Below are positions 32,296 to 43,000 of a stretch of DNA of 64,000 bases, piece after piece. The stretch spans positions 110,257-174,256 of the forward strand of contig JAFQYM010000017.1 in NCBI GenBank assembly GCA_017406465.1, read 5' to 3'. The notes under the pieces are model-generated. The model did not search any database. It was not told the DNA's origin and saw only the letters and a list, made by a program, of their open reading frames with translations. Numbering within the stretch: position 1 is the first letter of the stretch; each line of letters starts with the position of its first letter. The translations under genes and the position numbers were made by a program. Source of the DNA: Kiritimatiellia bacterium (GTDB taxonomy: Bacteria; Verrucomicrobiota; Kiritimatiellia; RFP12; UBA1067).

Positions 32296-33762
32296 TCAGC
32301 GTGATTCGAGGAGCGCCTTTGCGCGCTTGTTGCCGAGACGCGCGGCGCGGTAGAGCCACGTCTCGGCGGAGGCGATGTCCTGCTCGACGCCGATTCCCTC
32401 GAGGTAGCATTCGCCGACGAGCGCCTGCGCGGGAGCATGACCGTTCTTCGCGGCCTCGAGCGCAAGGGCAAAGCCGCCCTCGGCATCCTTCTCGACGCCT
32501 ATGCCGTGAAGCCGGCAGAACGCGAGGTCGTTCATCGCGGCGAGGTTCTTCTGTTCCGCTGCGCGAGTGTACCACACTATCGCTCCGTCGATGTCCTTCT
32601 CGCAGCCCCAGCCGCGCAGTAGGCAGAGCCCGAGCGACGCCTGCGCATCGGAGTTGCCCGCCGCGGCCGCAGTACGATACCAGCGGACGGCCTCTTCGAG
32701 ATTTGTCGCCGTTCCCTGTCCGTACATATACGCCTCGGCAAGTGCGCATTGCGCCACCGGACTTCCATCGGAAGCAAGCTGCTTGAGACGCACGAAATAC
32801 GCGGCGTAGGACTCGTCGTGCGCCTTTGCCACCGTAAGGACGCGGGGCGGCGCGTTAAACCGCTTTCCCGCCCAGCGGCGCAAGTCGTCGATGTGTCCAA
32901 GCGCGACGAGACCCGCAATAACTGCGACGAGCAGCAGGACGCCAAGGAAAGAACGGAAGTAGTTGCGGTGGCGAAGCGCCGCGGCAAACGCGTCGGCCGA
33001 CTCGTAGCGGTCGCCTGGAAGTTCGCGCGTCGCCTTGCGGATGATCGGCTTCACGCTCGCTGGCGGCCGCCCCTCGTAGAGCGCGCGGAGAATCTTCCCA
33101 AGAGCAAAGACATCGCTCTGCACCGACGCCTCGCCCTTCAAGAGCTGTTCGGGCGCGGCATAGTCGAGAGTCCCGACGCCGACGGGCTTTCCGTCGATGA
33201 TCGATATGCCGCGGCCATGGCGCACTATCGGGTCGGACACCATCGTGCCGCGCCGCTTTACGAGCCCGAGGTCGATAAGGACCGGCTCGCCGTTTGCGCG
33301 CCTCAAGATGTTGCCGGGCTTCAAGTCGCGGTGGATGTATCCCGCGTTGTGGAGCGTGTGGACCGCTTTCGCAACCCTGTTCATGAAGCGCGGCACTTCG
33401 CGTCGCGGCATAGGATCGGGAAGTGGCTGCAAATACTCCATCACGTAGTATGGCGCGCCCTTCCACGTGCCGCCACCCATGAAGCGCGGGAGCGCCCGAA
33501 GCGAAAGGAAGCGAAGAGCGTCGGCCTCTGCAGCGAAGCGCGCCGCGAGTCCGCGCGAACCGTCGACGAGAAGCTTGAGCGCGCCGTCGTGACCGAAGCG
33601 GACATTCGTCACGCGATAGACCTCAGCGGAAAGCCCGCGGCCGAGATACGCCTCGACGCGCCATTCGTCAACGATCTCTCCGCGCACGAGCAACCCGCCG
33701 CGCTGCTCGCCAAACGACTGGGCCCCGAGCCAGCTTTCGACGCTCGCGGCAGTTCCGTTCAT
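32296..33762 (-). CDS. Ser/Thr protein kinase with membrane segment and Sel1 repeats
   Basis: 488 residues. The kinase has the glycine loop GRGLSAEV (41-48), Lys63 in ALKLL, HRDLKPGN (144-151), DLG in place of DFG (about 164) and GTLDYAAPEQ. One membrane segment (about 271-290, GVLLLVAVIAGLVALGHI) leads to five Sel1-like repeats (AQCALAEAYMYGQGTATNLE, AEQKNLAAMNDLAFCRLHGI and others), probably outside the cytoplasm as a sensor or scaffold. The start chosen overlaps the gltS stop (ATGA at 33759-33762). Translation coupled to the glutamate carrier suggests a link to glutamate uptake or its sensing. Confidence 0.9.
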   Translation of the reverse strand: MNGTAASVESWLGAQSFGEQRGGLLVRGEIVDEWRVEAYLGRGLSAEVYRVTNVRFGHDGALKLLVDGSRGLAARFAAEADALRFLSLRALPRFMGGGTWKGAPYYVMEYLQPLPDPMPRREVPRFMNRVAKAVHTLHNAGYIHRDLKPGNILRRANGEPVLIDLGLVKRRGTMVSDPIVRHGRGISIIDGKPVGVGTLDYAAPEQLLKGEASVQSDVFALGKILRALYEGRPPASVKPIIRKATRELPGDRYESADAFAAALRHRNYFRSFLGVLLLVAVIAGLVALGHIDDLRRWAGKRFNAPPRVLTVAKAHDESYAAYFVRLKQLASDGSPVAQCALAEAYMYGQGTATNLEEAVRWYRTAAAAGNSDAQASLGLCLLRGWGCEKDIDGAIVWYTRAAEQKNLAAMNDLAFCRLHGIGVEKDAEGGFALALEAAKNGHAPAQALVGECYLEGIGVEQDIASAETWLYRAARLGNKRAKALLESR

Positions 33763-35093
33763 GACGACTTCCGACGCGAGAGGAAGTGGGCGCAGCCGAT
33801 CCAGAAGACGAGCATCACGCACGACACGGCGAACACCTTCATCCACCCCCAGTCTATGACGAGGGTAAACGCGAAAGCCGTCCAGAGTCCGCCGCCCATG
33901 ATCGGCTCGTGAAGAAGCTGCTTGTAGCCGAAGCTCGCGGCGGCGCATGTCTTCGACTCGGGATCTACTGTCCTAAGGAGCATAAGCCCCGTCGCGGTGA
34001 CGCCTGTCGCCTGGCCGAAGTCGGCTATCGCGCGCTCGAACCACGCCTCCTTTATGCAGCGCGGGCCGAACCACAGCACGGCGAATACGCTCCACGCAGT
34101 GCCGGCGACGATGAGCGCGACGAGGGGAATCCAGTTCGCCGCGACGACCTTTATGCTTATGGTCGCCACCGCCGACACGACGAGGAAGTCGAGCGAGGCG
34201 CCCGATATGCGCGCCATCTGCCCATGGTCGATCAAGAGGTTCTTGCCTATCGCCTTTGCTACGACCTGGAGAAGTATGCCGCCGATCATGCACAGCGGGA
34301 AGAGCGGGAAGCCGTTGAAGACCTTCCATCCGGTGAGACGGAGAAGCGTGAGCATGCCCGCGCCTATCGCAATCGAGACGCCGACAATCGCGAGGTGCCA
34401 CGCAAGCGAGTCTATAGAATCGCTCATGACCGTCTGAAATCCGGCCGCGGGGCGTGATGACTTCAAATGAACGCCAAGGCGTTCGCGCCAACGGCGCCTC
34501 TCGAACGGCACCACTTCCTTGACGATGCCCTTAGCCTGCGCCCAGTTCACAAGCGCCATCCCGACGACGATTCCGACGATCATACCTGCCGTCGCGACTG
34601 TGAAGCCGAGAGCCGCGCCGTCGCTCCAGCCCGCCGCGAGAAAGCTCTCTGTCATTCCGCCGACCGTTCCGTGCCCACCCTCGAAACCGATCTCGATGAG
34701 GTTGCCGAAGCACGGGGGAACGCCGAAGAGCCGCGACAGCACGAAGCCAGCGAGACCAAGGCCGACGACATACTGCCCCCACGCCATAATCTGCCCGAGG
34801 ACGAGCTGCGGGAACGCGAGCGACACGACGCGCCGGAAGTTGGGGATCGGGACGCCGAGGAAGAGCGTCGCGAACACGACGTTGATGAGAAAGCCGGGCA
34901 CGCGCCGCATCGCGCCGGGGATTTCGGGGTCTATTGCATCGCCCGCGATAGACATCACGACGAGGCCTATCGCGCCGCCTATGACGGAGCTCGGAAGATA
35001 CAGCCGCTGCAGGAGCGGAACTTTGATGCGAACGAACTTGCCGGCGACGAGAAGCCCGCACAATGCGATGAATACGACGACGGCAGACGACAT
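33759..35093 (-). CDS. gltS: Sodium/glutamate symporter
   Basis: 444 residues with about 10-12 membrane helices. The GltS marks FEGGHGTVGGM and FGQATGVTATGLMLLRTVDP are seen, two glycine-rich inverted-repeat loops that form the transport site. It imports glutamate with sodium. It follows purB by 2 bp and overlaps the kinase downstream by ATGA, so purB-gltS-kinase look like one unit. Glutamate uptake complements the gltDB and glnN genes elsewhere in the window. Confidence 0.92.
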   Translation of the reverse strand: MSSAVVVFIALCGLLVAGKFVRIKVPLLQRLYLPSSVIGGAIGLVVMSIAGDAIDPEIPGAMRRVPGFLINVVFATLFLGVPIPNFRRVVSLAFPQLVLGQIMAWGQYVVGLGLAGFVLSRLFGVPPCFGNLIEIGFEGGHGTVGGMTESFLAAGWSDGAALGFTVATAGMIVGIVVGMALVNWAQAKGIVKEVVPFERRRWRERLGVHLKSSRPAAGFQTVMSDSIDSLAWHLAIVGVSIAIGAGMLTLLRLTGWKVFNGFPLFPLCMIGGILLQVVAKAIGKNLLIDHGQMARISGASLDFLVVSAVATISIKVVAANWIPLVALIVAGTAWSVFAVLWFGPRCIKEAWFERAIADFGQATGVTATGLMLLRTVDPESKTCAAASFGYKQLLHEPIMGGGLWTAFAFTLVIDWGWMKVFAVSCVMLVFWIGCAHFLSRRKSS

Positions 35094-35095
35094 TG

Positions 35096-36457
35096 CTACG
35101 CGAGGCGCGCGAGCTTCTCGGCGAGCCCGATGTAGGTCGAAGGAGTCAGCTTCATGAGACGCGCCTTGTCGTCCTTCGGGAGCGGCAGGGCCTTCACGAA
35201 GTCGCGCATGATTTCGGCATTGACGCGACGACCGCGCGTCAGCTCCTTGAGCCGTTCATAGGGGTGGTCCATTCCGACCTTGCGCATGACGGTCTGGATC
35301 GGCTCCGCGAGAACTTCCCAGTTGCGGTCCAAGTCCTCGGCAAGACGCTCGGCGTTGAGCTCGAGCTTTCCGAGACCCTTGAGGGTCGAGCGGATCGCGA
35401 TGAGCGTGTAGCCAAAGCCGACGCCCATGTTGCGCAGGGTCGTCGAGTCGGTGAGGTCGCGCTGCATGCGGGAGATCGCGAGCTTCCTCGCCATGAACCC
35501 GAGGACTGCGTTCGCAAGTCCGAGGTTGCCCTCGGAGTTCTCGAAGTCGATGGGGTTCACCTTGTGCGGCATCGTCGACGAGCCGATCTCGCCCTTTATC
35601 GTGCGCTGCTTGAAGTAGCCCATCGAGACATACATCCAAATGTCGCGGTCGAAGTCGAGAAGCACCGAGTTCCAGCGGCAGAACGCGTCGAAGAGCTCGG
35701 CTATTCCGTCGTGCGACTCGATCTGCGTGGTGAGGCGGTTCTGGCGAAGGCCAAGCGACTCGATGACCTTACGGGAAAGCTTCTCCCAGTCGGTCTTCGG
35801 GTAGGCCGAGAGGTGCGCGTTGAAATTGCCGACCGCGCCGTTCATCTTCGCGGGCATGACGAGACGGTCTATCTCGGCGGCCTGGCGCCTGAGACGGGCC
35901 GTCACCACGGCAAGCTCCTTGCCGACGGTCGTCGGGGAAGCGGGCTGGCCGTGCGTGTGCGCGAGCATCGGGACCTTGGCCCATTCCTTCGCCATCGCAG
36001 CGATCTTCGCCGTCATCTCGTCCATCGCGGCGCGCAGCACCTTCTTGCCGTCGCGCAGCATGAGCGCGTGCGACATGTTGTTGATGTCCTCGCTCGTGCA
36101 GGCGAAGTGAATGAACTCGCCGCGCTTCTCGAGCGAAGTGCCCTTCACCTTCTCCTTGAGAAAGTACTCGACCGCCTTGACGTCGTGGTTCGTCGTCTTC
36201 TCGATGTCCTTGACGCGCTGCGCGTCAGCGACAGAGAACTCGGACGCGATTGCGCGAAGCGCCTTGCGCTCCTTCGCGGAGAGCGGCTTGCACTCCTTGA
36301 TCTCCTTCGCGTCGCACAATGCCTCGAGCCATGTGCACTCCACGAGTACGCGGCGCTTAACGAGGCCGTATTCAGAAAACACATCCCGCAGCTCGGGGCA
36401 CTTGTTCGCGTAGCGTCCGTCGATCGGGGAGATTGCCGTCAGTATGTCGAATGTCAT
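35096..36457 (-). CDS. purB: Adenylosuccinate lyase
   Basis: It splits SAICAR and adenylosuccinate in purine synthesis, releasing fumarate. 453 residues, normal length. Seen are the N-terminal ISPIDGRYANKCPELRDVFS, the catalytic FACTSEDINNMSHALML, LAHTHGQPASPTTVGKE and the flexible signature loop SSTMPHKVNPIDFEN. It is of the bacterial E. coli-like subtype. It starts 9 bp after the MBL hydrolase gene and no insertions are present. Confidence 0.97.
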   Translation of the reverse strand: MTFDILTAISPIDGRYANKCPELRDVFSEYGLVKRRVLVECTWLEALCDAKEIKECKPLSAKERKALRAIASEFSVADAQRVKDIEKTTNHDVKAVEYFLKEKVKGTSLEKRGEFIHFACTSEDINNMSHALMLRDGKKVLRAAMDEMTAKIAAMAKEWAKVPMLAHTHGQPASPTTVGKELAVVTARLRRQAAEIDRLVMPAKMNGAVGNFNAHLSAYPKTDWEKLSRKVIESLGLRQNRLTTQIESHDGIAELFDAFCRWNSVLLDFDRDIWMYVSMGYFKQRTIKGEIGSSTMPHKVNPIDFENSEGNLGLANAVLGFMARKLAISRMQRDLTDSTTLRNMGVGFGYTLIAIRSTLKGLGKLELNAERLAEDLDRNWEVLAEPIQTVMRKVGMDHPYERLKELTRGRRVNAEIMRDFVKALPLPKDDKARLMKLTPSTYIGLAEKLARLA

Positions 36458-36466
36458 GTCGTTTCT

Positions 36467-37735
36467 CTACTTTGTTTTCTTGAAAAGGAAGCTTTCGCCG
36501 TAGCCAAGGGGATGGACGCGCGGCCAGGGGAATTCCCTGTTTCCAAGGCGGTCCTTGCTCGTATACATCTCGCGGTACGACTCACGATGGTCGACGCTGT
36601 GGCCGAGCTCGTTTTCGTGGGAAGGCAGCAGCACGGACTTCGTGCGGTCGAAACCGGGAGCTGCCGCGCAGCACTTCACCATGCCCTGGACGTTGTTCCA
36701 GGTCGAGGCGATGATTACGTCGGCCGGCGGGCACTTCGACAGCATCCGCTCCTTGTCCATGTCGTAGTTGTCGCCGTTGTCCGCCACAAGCACGCCGTCG
36801 ATGTCGATGAGGTACACGTTGCATGGCACGTTCTCGCCCTGGTTGCCGCGGAAGTTCCTCACCTTCACGCCGCCGACGTCAACGGGCTCGAGATGGTCCT
36901 CGGTCAGCTTGACGCAGCACGGAGCCGTCGTGAGAATCTCCTTCTCGACCACATACTTGCCGTCGGGCCCCTTCTTTGCAGGACGGTTCGTGGCATACGC
37001 CACGAGGTCGCACGGAACGACGACCGGCTTCTTGGCTGCGATGAACGCCTCGATCCCGTCGCGGTTGTAGTGGTCGCCGTGCGGGTGGGTGACGAAGATC
37101 ATGTCCGCGAGATCGGCAAGTCGCTTCCAGTCCGACTTGCACCAGATGACAGTGTTGGTGTCCTTGATGAGGTACTTGTCGCCGATGGTATAGAGTTCGG
37201 GGCGCGCGGTGATGTCGATTGCGACGGTGTGCTTCGGCCCCTTGATGATATAGCCCATGTTGTAGATGCGCCAGAGCCGCAGGCTGCCCTTGGGGATTTT
37301 CGCGGCGGCGACTTCGGAGAACACTCTCTCGCGGGCGGAAACGCAGTACTCGTGCACGACTTCGTTGAACGCCTTTTTGTCCTCGGCGCTCGACCGTTCA
37401 CGATCGTAGTTGTCGAGGTGGAGAGGATAGTCGATGATCCTGAGCCCGCGTTCGCGGTTCTTGTCGTCGAAGTCGGCGCCTTCGCTCGCCTTCAGAAGCT
37501 CCGACCCTCGCTTGATCGCGGCGCGCATCCACTCCGCAGTGCCAGATGCGCCTTTTACGGCATTCGCAAGCTCCGTCTCGCCGACGCTGTTCGCGTATGC
37601 GACGAGGTCAGCCTTGAGCTTGGCGGTCGTCTTCGGCTTCCAGTCGAAGGCCGATGCGAAGACGACTACAGCCGCCAATGCCGCAATGCGCAACACATTG
37701 GCGAGAGGTCTCGTCATCGAAACTTCAGGGGTCAT
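36467..37735 (-). CDS. Exported MBL-fold metallo-hydrolase
   Basis: 422 residues from the ATG chosen (MTPEVSMTRPLANV; an ATG six codons later is possible). A signal peptide (VLRIAALAAVVVFASAFA-like) is followed by a helical region, then the metallo-beta-lactamase fold with THPHGDHYNRDG (metal ligands), VADNGDNYD and a late His in SHENELGHSVDH. The family is close to UlaG/RomA-type L-ascorbate lactonase-like hydrolases; the substrate is unknown. The -10 TGGTATAAT ends 10 nt before the ATG, so the transcript would be almost leaderless. Confidence 0.82.
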   Translation of the reverse strand: MTPEVSMTRPLANVLRIAALAAVVVFASAFDWKPKTTAKLKADLVAYANSVGETELANAVKGASGTAEWMRAAIKRGSELLKASEGADFDDKNRERGLRIIDYPLHLDNYDRERSSAEDKKAFNEVVHEYCVSARERVFSEVAAAKIPKGSLRLWRIYNMGYIIKGPKHTVAIDITARPELYTIGDKYLIKDTNTVIWCKSDWKRLADLADMIFVTHPHGDHYNRDGIEAFIAAKKPVVVPCDLVAYATNRPAKKGPDGKYVVEKEILTTAPCCVKLTEDHLEPVDVGGVKVRNFRGNQGENVPCNVYLIDIDGVLVADNGDNYDMDKERMLSKCPPADVIIASTWNNVQGMVKCCAAAPGFDRTKSVLLPSHENELGHSVDHRESYREMYTSKDRLGNREFPWPRVHPLGYGESFLFKKTK

Positions 37736-37745
37736 ATTGTTTGTA

Positions 37746-37754
37746 TTATACCAA
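37746..37754 (-). promoter_or_regulatory. Extended -10 promoter of the MBL hydrolase-purB-gltS-kinase unit
   Basis: Minus-strand TGGTATAAT, ending 10 nt before the ATG. Spacing and sequence are the same as at fucU. Confidence 0.7.
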
Positions 37755-37784
37755 AAACGCGCCAACCCGTCAGACGCCCGATAT

Positions 37785-38279
37785 CTGGAGTTTACCCATT
37801 TCTTAGCTGCTGCCGGTCAAGCCCTCGTCAAAGCCGCCGAATTTAACTCCGATCAGCAGGGCTCTCGCTACCGCTCCGCAGAATTTCATTTGCTTCGCAC
37901 CCATCATTCGTGTCTCGCTGAATGATACAAGTCGTCTTTAAGCTGGAGGAAGTATCCTCCAGACCTCCTCACTGCCGCGCCGGAGTGGTTGCTACGCCTT
38001 CAAAACCTGCCGAAGGCAGCCCCAAAAGACAATTCAACGCACGGAATCGCCGTTGAGACATCGCGAAGCTGCGGAGCGGGAATGCACCGAAGCGATGCGG
38101 AGGGTAGATTCGGCGAAGCCGAACCCGAAGGGCGCTCAAGCGTCTGCGCGAGAGCCCTAACGTTCGGAGTTTCTTTTTGTCAGGAAGAAAACGTCCATTT
38201 CACTTACGAAAATGCGTCTCACCCTTTATCCACAGGGGTGAGATGCACTTTGACTGTCAAAAAATGGGTAAACTCCAGA
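37785..38279. repeat. Gene-free 495-bp element bounded by an 18-bp inverted repeat
   Basis: TCTGGAGTTTACCCATTT (37785-37802) and its exact reverse complement (38262-38279) bound a GC-rich segment without a credible reading frame. Inside are perfect hairpins: CTGGAGGA-AGTA-TCCTCCAG (37943-37962), TTCGGC-GAA-GCCGAA (38109-38123) and TCTCACCC/GGGTGAGA (38217-38243). It could be a non-autonomous mobile element or a structured RNA. The remaining 38280-38678 holds no gene I can support. Confidence 0.55.
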
Positions 38280-38678
38280 AACGACAAATCCAGCGTGGCG
38301 AGTTTGGCGAAGGCTCGCCCGACCCGTTCGGTCTTGTCGTCGCGACGGCTTTCGCACATCAGACAATAAGCCTTATTCAGCCGACATGCTGGTAGGGACT
38401 AGCGCACGCCTCTATCGACCGCTTACGCGGCTCGGCCTGCGGTCTCGGGCGATATTCGCTCGTCCGATCCACTGTGGAGGCGAGGGGAGTGGCCTGCCGA
38501 GCAAGAGGAGCTTGCGGCCCAGCATGACTGGCGACGCTTTGTAACTGCAAAGAACTCTTTAGCGCAAGCGATAAGGAGCAGATTCCGTTGACCTCGGTCA
38601 TGTCATGCTGGAGGGGTGCCGCAAGCGACGGTTTGATCGAGCAGGCTTCGACCCTCGTCGGAGCCAAGCATGCCTTGG

Positions 38679-40034
38679 CTACTCGCCGTCTATCTTGATG
38701 ACAGTGTCCCTGGCCCTGAAATCGTTCGGATCCGGCAGCTCCTTCCCGGTGAAGATCCGATCCTCCCCGACACTCCAGAGAATTCCGGATTTGGCGTCAT
38801 ATTTGATCTCCACGGCGGTGTCGTACGGATCGACGGGGACGGACGGCAGAAACTGCGGCACGAGATCCGCAAGCTTCTCGACCCGCCTTCCCGTCTTGCG
38901 CCGGCACATTTCCAGGGAGAGGACGATGGAGGTCGCAGACGCCTCAAATTCAAGCTGCGCCCTTGAACTTGCAAGCGAATAAACACCCTGCACGGAGAGT
39001 TTCACAAGCACTTCACCAACGTAGTTTGGCCGCAAAATAGCCAAGCGCCCCTTGTGGAGAACAGCGTTTGCCTTCGCATCGAACGCCGCACAAGCCGCCT
39101 TGTCGAAGTCGCGGGAAAGAAGCTCTCGTGCCTCCCGCATGTCTTCCGCAAGCAGATTCCTGACGCGGTTTGGATGGAAGGCAAAGGACTGGAGAATCCA
39201 GCCCAACGGTCCATGTGGCATGCTATCGCTCAGAGACCCTGGCCTGCCGAAAAGCCTGTCGCGCAACCAATGTTCCGCATCCACCGCCGCCATGACGGAC
39301 CTGCGGAGCCGATCAGAATCGCACATCGAACGAATCAGCTCCCTTATCGTCTCGAGTTCCCCGTCGGAAAGTTCCTTTGAACGGGCCGCTTCCCGCGCAA
39401 GCTGTAGCGCCAATCTACAGGATACGCCGGCAAGAAGCCAATTGAAACTGCTTTCCACACCGTCCTGCATTTTCATGCCAATGGACAAAAGACTGCGCAT
39501 GTCTTCCATCGCGGAGGCGATTTCGCCTCGCTCCAGCCGGCGACGACCGTCTTCATCCAACAGACGGAGAAGATCGATGGCCCTTAGCTCTTCATCATCC
39601 GCCCCTAATCCAGCGACTGCGGCCGCCAGCTCCCGCTCGCAGAACGCCACAAAGTCTTTGTCGCGCCAGAACGGACGCTTCGCCGCTTCGTGCAGAATGG
39701 CAATTGCCGCGGCGTTCGTCGCGAGGAATGCATCCATCCGCGCTTTCTCCTGCTCCGGCGTCAATTCGTCCTCGTCGTCCTCTTCCTCGTCATCGTCCTC
39801 GTCGCATTCAAGACAAGACTCATCACAATAGACCTTTTGCGCCGCAAGCATCCCGACGTAGATGTTCTCCTCGTCTTTCGGCAATGAGAGGTCCGGCTTC
39901 CGCACAGACCGGGCGACTTCCGCGCTCAGTTCGCAGTCTCGCGTACCAAGCCAGAATATAACAGCCACCGCAACGAAAAACGCGGCAACACCCACAACAA
40001 TCCATTTAAGCGGCATCCGAAGCGTATCCTGCAT
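38679..40034 (-). CDS. Single-pass membrane protein of unknown function
   Basis: 451 residues from the chosen ATG (MQDTLRMPLKWIVVGVAAF), which has GGGAAGGGG upstream. One membrane segment (about 10-27) is followed by a large soluble part that is probably extracytoplasmic. A very acidic stretch (DEDDDEEEDDEDELTPEQE, about 76-95) follows two cysteines (CDESCLECD). The rest is helical and ends with VPQFLPSVPVDPYD..EIKYD, a pattern seen in lineage-specific PVC proteins. No enzyme motif was seen. It lies 43 bp after the beta-galactosidase gene. Confidence 0.7.
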   Translation of the reverse strand: MQDTLRMPLKWIVVGVAAFFVAVAVIFWLGTRDCELSAEVARSVRKPDLSLPKDEENIYVGMLAAQKVYCDESCLECDEDDDEEEDDEDELTPEQEKARMDAFLATNAAAIAILHEAAKRPFWRDKDFVAFCERELAAAVAGLGADDEELRAIDLLRLLDEDGRRRLERGEIASAMEDMRSLLSIGMKMQDGVESSFNWLLAGVSCRLALQLAREAARSKELSDGELETIRELIRSMCDSDRLRRSVMAAVDAEHWLRDRLFGRPGSLSDSMPHGPLGWILQSFAFHPNRVRNLLAEDMREARELLSRDFDKAACAAFDAKANAVLHKGRLAILRPNYVGEVLVKLSVQGVYSLASSRAQLEFEASATSIVLSLEMCRRKTGRRVEKLADLVPQFLPSVPVDPYDTAVEIKYDAKSGILWSVGEDRIFTGKELPDPNDFRARDTVIKIDGE

Positions 40035-40077
40035 AATCCGCACCCCTTCCCTTTCGGCACCTGCCGACCGTTGCTCC

Positions 40078-43000
40078 TTAGTGCAACGAGATCTCGGCAA
40101 GGGAGGCGAACTCGCGTCCGCCATGCTCGTTGAGCCCCGTGAAGCGCCAGTAGTGCAGCTTCTCGGGTGCGGCAAACGTGAACTTCTGCTCGGCCGCGCC
40201 CTGCTTCAGCTGCGACGCGACGACTTCGCGCCATTGCTTGCCGTCCTCAGAGACCTCGAACTTGAAGTTCTTCACGTTGCCGTTGGGACCGTTCTGGCGC
40301 TGCCAGATCGAGACGCCCTTCGCCGTTAGGTCACGACCCATGTCGACAGTGACGGAGTGCGGATACTTCGTGAGCGTGACGCCATACTGGCTATGCCATA
40401 TCGTCGAAAGGTCGCCGTCAACGAGGTGCTCGGCATCGCCCTCGCCCGGCTCGGCCGACGAACACGCGACGACCGTCGGCACGATGTCCTCGCCTGTCCT
40501 GACGTCAGGCGGCAGCTCGGCTGGAGGAAGCGAAGGAAACTTATTGCTTCCCCTGTTAGGAATACCAATAACAAAATCAAGCTTGAAAGTCTTGTTGTTT
40601 CTCACAATGTCCCTGCCGAGCGGCCCTGGCCCACACGATGCGCCGCCGAGTCCACGAACCGCCGTGTAGATGCCAAGCTCCGTCTTGGCGATCTCAGGCA
40701 GCTCTTCAGGATGCATGGTGAGCGCAAGCTCCGTCGGCGAATATGGGATCGCGGAGAACGAAAACGGCTTGTCAAGCGATGTCACGCCAAACCGGTAGTG
40801 TTTCGGTTGCGACGATCCCACCGCGACCACATAGGTATCCTCTCGGTTGCCCATGTCCTGCGGTTTGGCGTATCTTTCGACCATTTCGGCCACTGAATCT
40901 TTCCATAAACTGTTCAGCGCACCGCTCTTTCTGTCCGGATAGTTCTCAAATGGTCCTAAGCCCGCCCACATCACCTTGTCGAGAAACTTGTCGAGAGTAA
41001 AACGGTAACCGATTCGCGCAAGTTCCATGACGCGGCCGCGCGAGCGGATCTCCGACTGGCAGGCTACCATGCCGTTGCCAAAGACCGTCCACTTCTGCGC
41101 GACTACAAAGTGCGGATCATGCTTTGCTACGGGGCCGGCAGGAACGAACTCCGCCTGCTTCCTCGTGCGCCCGCCAAAGCCGACAAGGTGTTCCTTCTGC
41201 CTGCCGCGAACGTCGGCGACAACGGTGAACGACTTCGAACCGTCGGGATTCGTCGTCACATCGGAAATCGAAGTCGCCTTCTGCACAAGCTCGCGAAGTC
41301 CAGCCATCGCCCACCTGTCCCCAAGGCCAACTTCGTTGGAGCTCGGCGCGCGGAACGCATCGACCGTCATGGGAGCGAGAAGATACTCTTTGCCGTCCCG
41401 TTCGTACGAAACAAGCGCACCCGACTCGCGGCAGAAGCGAACCATGATATTGGTGCTGCTGAATACGAGAGCCTTGTCGTCTGAAGCATCCTTGACCTCG
41501 CCTTTGACTGAAAGCAATTCGCGATCGGACAAAATCTTGGTGTTTATAAACTCCGCTCCTCCGACAATGTGGCCCTTTTTGAGAAGTCCTTCGTCGTGCA
41601 TCAGCGTAATGCAAACGTTGCGGCCAATCTTTTCGGAACCGTCAGCCCCCCTGCATTCCGGAAGGTCGAATGTCTGAACACCGCGTGGTGGCATCGTGAG
41701 TTTGGCTTTAAAACCTTCCGTGGACAACTCGTAACCTTCTCCACTCCTAAAGTAGTTGAGATTCTTGACCGTCACTTTCTTTCCGTCTTCGGAGAACTTG
41801 ATGTCGAACGGCTGGAAGACGATCTTGACCTCGTAGAAGCCGGGCTCTAGGCAGCGGTCGGAAAGAATGACGCCGTTCATCACGAACTGCCCGTCGTTCG
41901 GCACATCTCCAAAGTCGCCGCCGTAGGCAAGGATCATCTTTCCGTCCTTGTTCTTCTTATAAAGCCCTTGATCGACCCAGTCCCAGATCGCCGCGCCGAG
42001 GATCACGTCCGACGACTCGATCGCGTCCTGGTAGTCCTTCAAGTTGCCCATCGCGTTGCACATGTTGTGCGCGTACTCGGAAATGTAGAACGGCTTCTTC
42101 GCCTTGTGGTCGTTTGATTTCCACACCGTCCAGTCCACGCCCGGGTACTGGTTGGAATCGACGTCCGCGACGGAATTGTCGCGCTCGTACTGGATCGGAC
42201 GCGAGGGATCCATCTCTTTTATAGCAGCGGACGCGGCGGCGAAGTTCTCGCCCGGCCCCGCCTCGTTGCCGAGGCTCCAGAACACGACGGACGGATGGTT
42301 GCGGTTGCGGCGCACCATGTCGAGATTGCGCGCGACCGTCGCCTTCTCCCACTCCTTGCGGTGCGAAAGCGACGCCTCGCCGTAGTAGTAGCCGTGAGAC
42401 TCCACGTTCGCCTCGTCGAGCACGTAGATGCCGTAGATGTCGCAGAGGTAGTACCAGTAGTCGTCCTCGGGATAGTGCGAGTTGCGAACGTGGTTGATGT
42501 TCGCCTCCTTCATGAGGCGGATGTCCTGGAGCTGCCTCTCGCGCGGCACGTAGTGTCCGTACATCGGATCTGACTCGCTGCGGTTCACGCCGCGAAACTT
42601 GATCTTCTCGTTGTTGAAGTAGTAGCGTCCGTCGCGCACCTCGGAAGTGCGGAAACCGACAAGGCAGGAGACGTATTCAGAAGCACGGCCAGCCGCCAGA
42701 AAAACACCGTCTTCAGAATATTTGTCATTGTATGGATACATGACCAGCTTATAGCAATTGGGGGTCTCTGCGCTCCACAGCTTAGGATTCTTCACAACAA
42801 ACTTGCCTGTTGTCCCCAAAGTAACGCTCTCCACTTCGACGGGCTTGTCATCCATGTCGTACAGTCCGGCAAAGCTCGTGGAGCGGGACGACGGAACGGT
42901 GTCACACGTGACAATCAGCTCCCAGTCGCCATCCAGTTTGTCCTTGTCAACCGGCCGCGGCGTGACGGTGAAATCGCGTATGCGCGTCTTCGGGCGGGCG

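Noticed and set aside
35093..37846. Very long plus-strand open frame opposite purB and the MBL hydrolase
   Set aside because: It is antisense to two well-supported genes, shows no domain, and is explained by the high GC at third codon positions.
38377..38667. 96-codon minus-strand frame in the gene-free region
   Set aside because: No ribosome site, composition unlike a protein, and it lies in sequence full of short hairpins; not supported as a gene.
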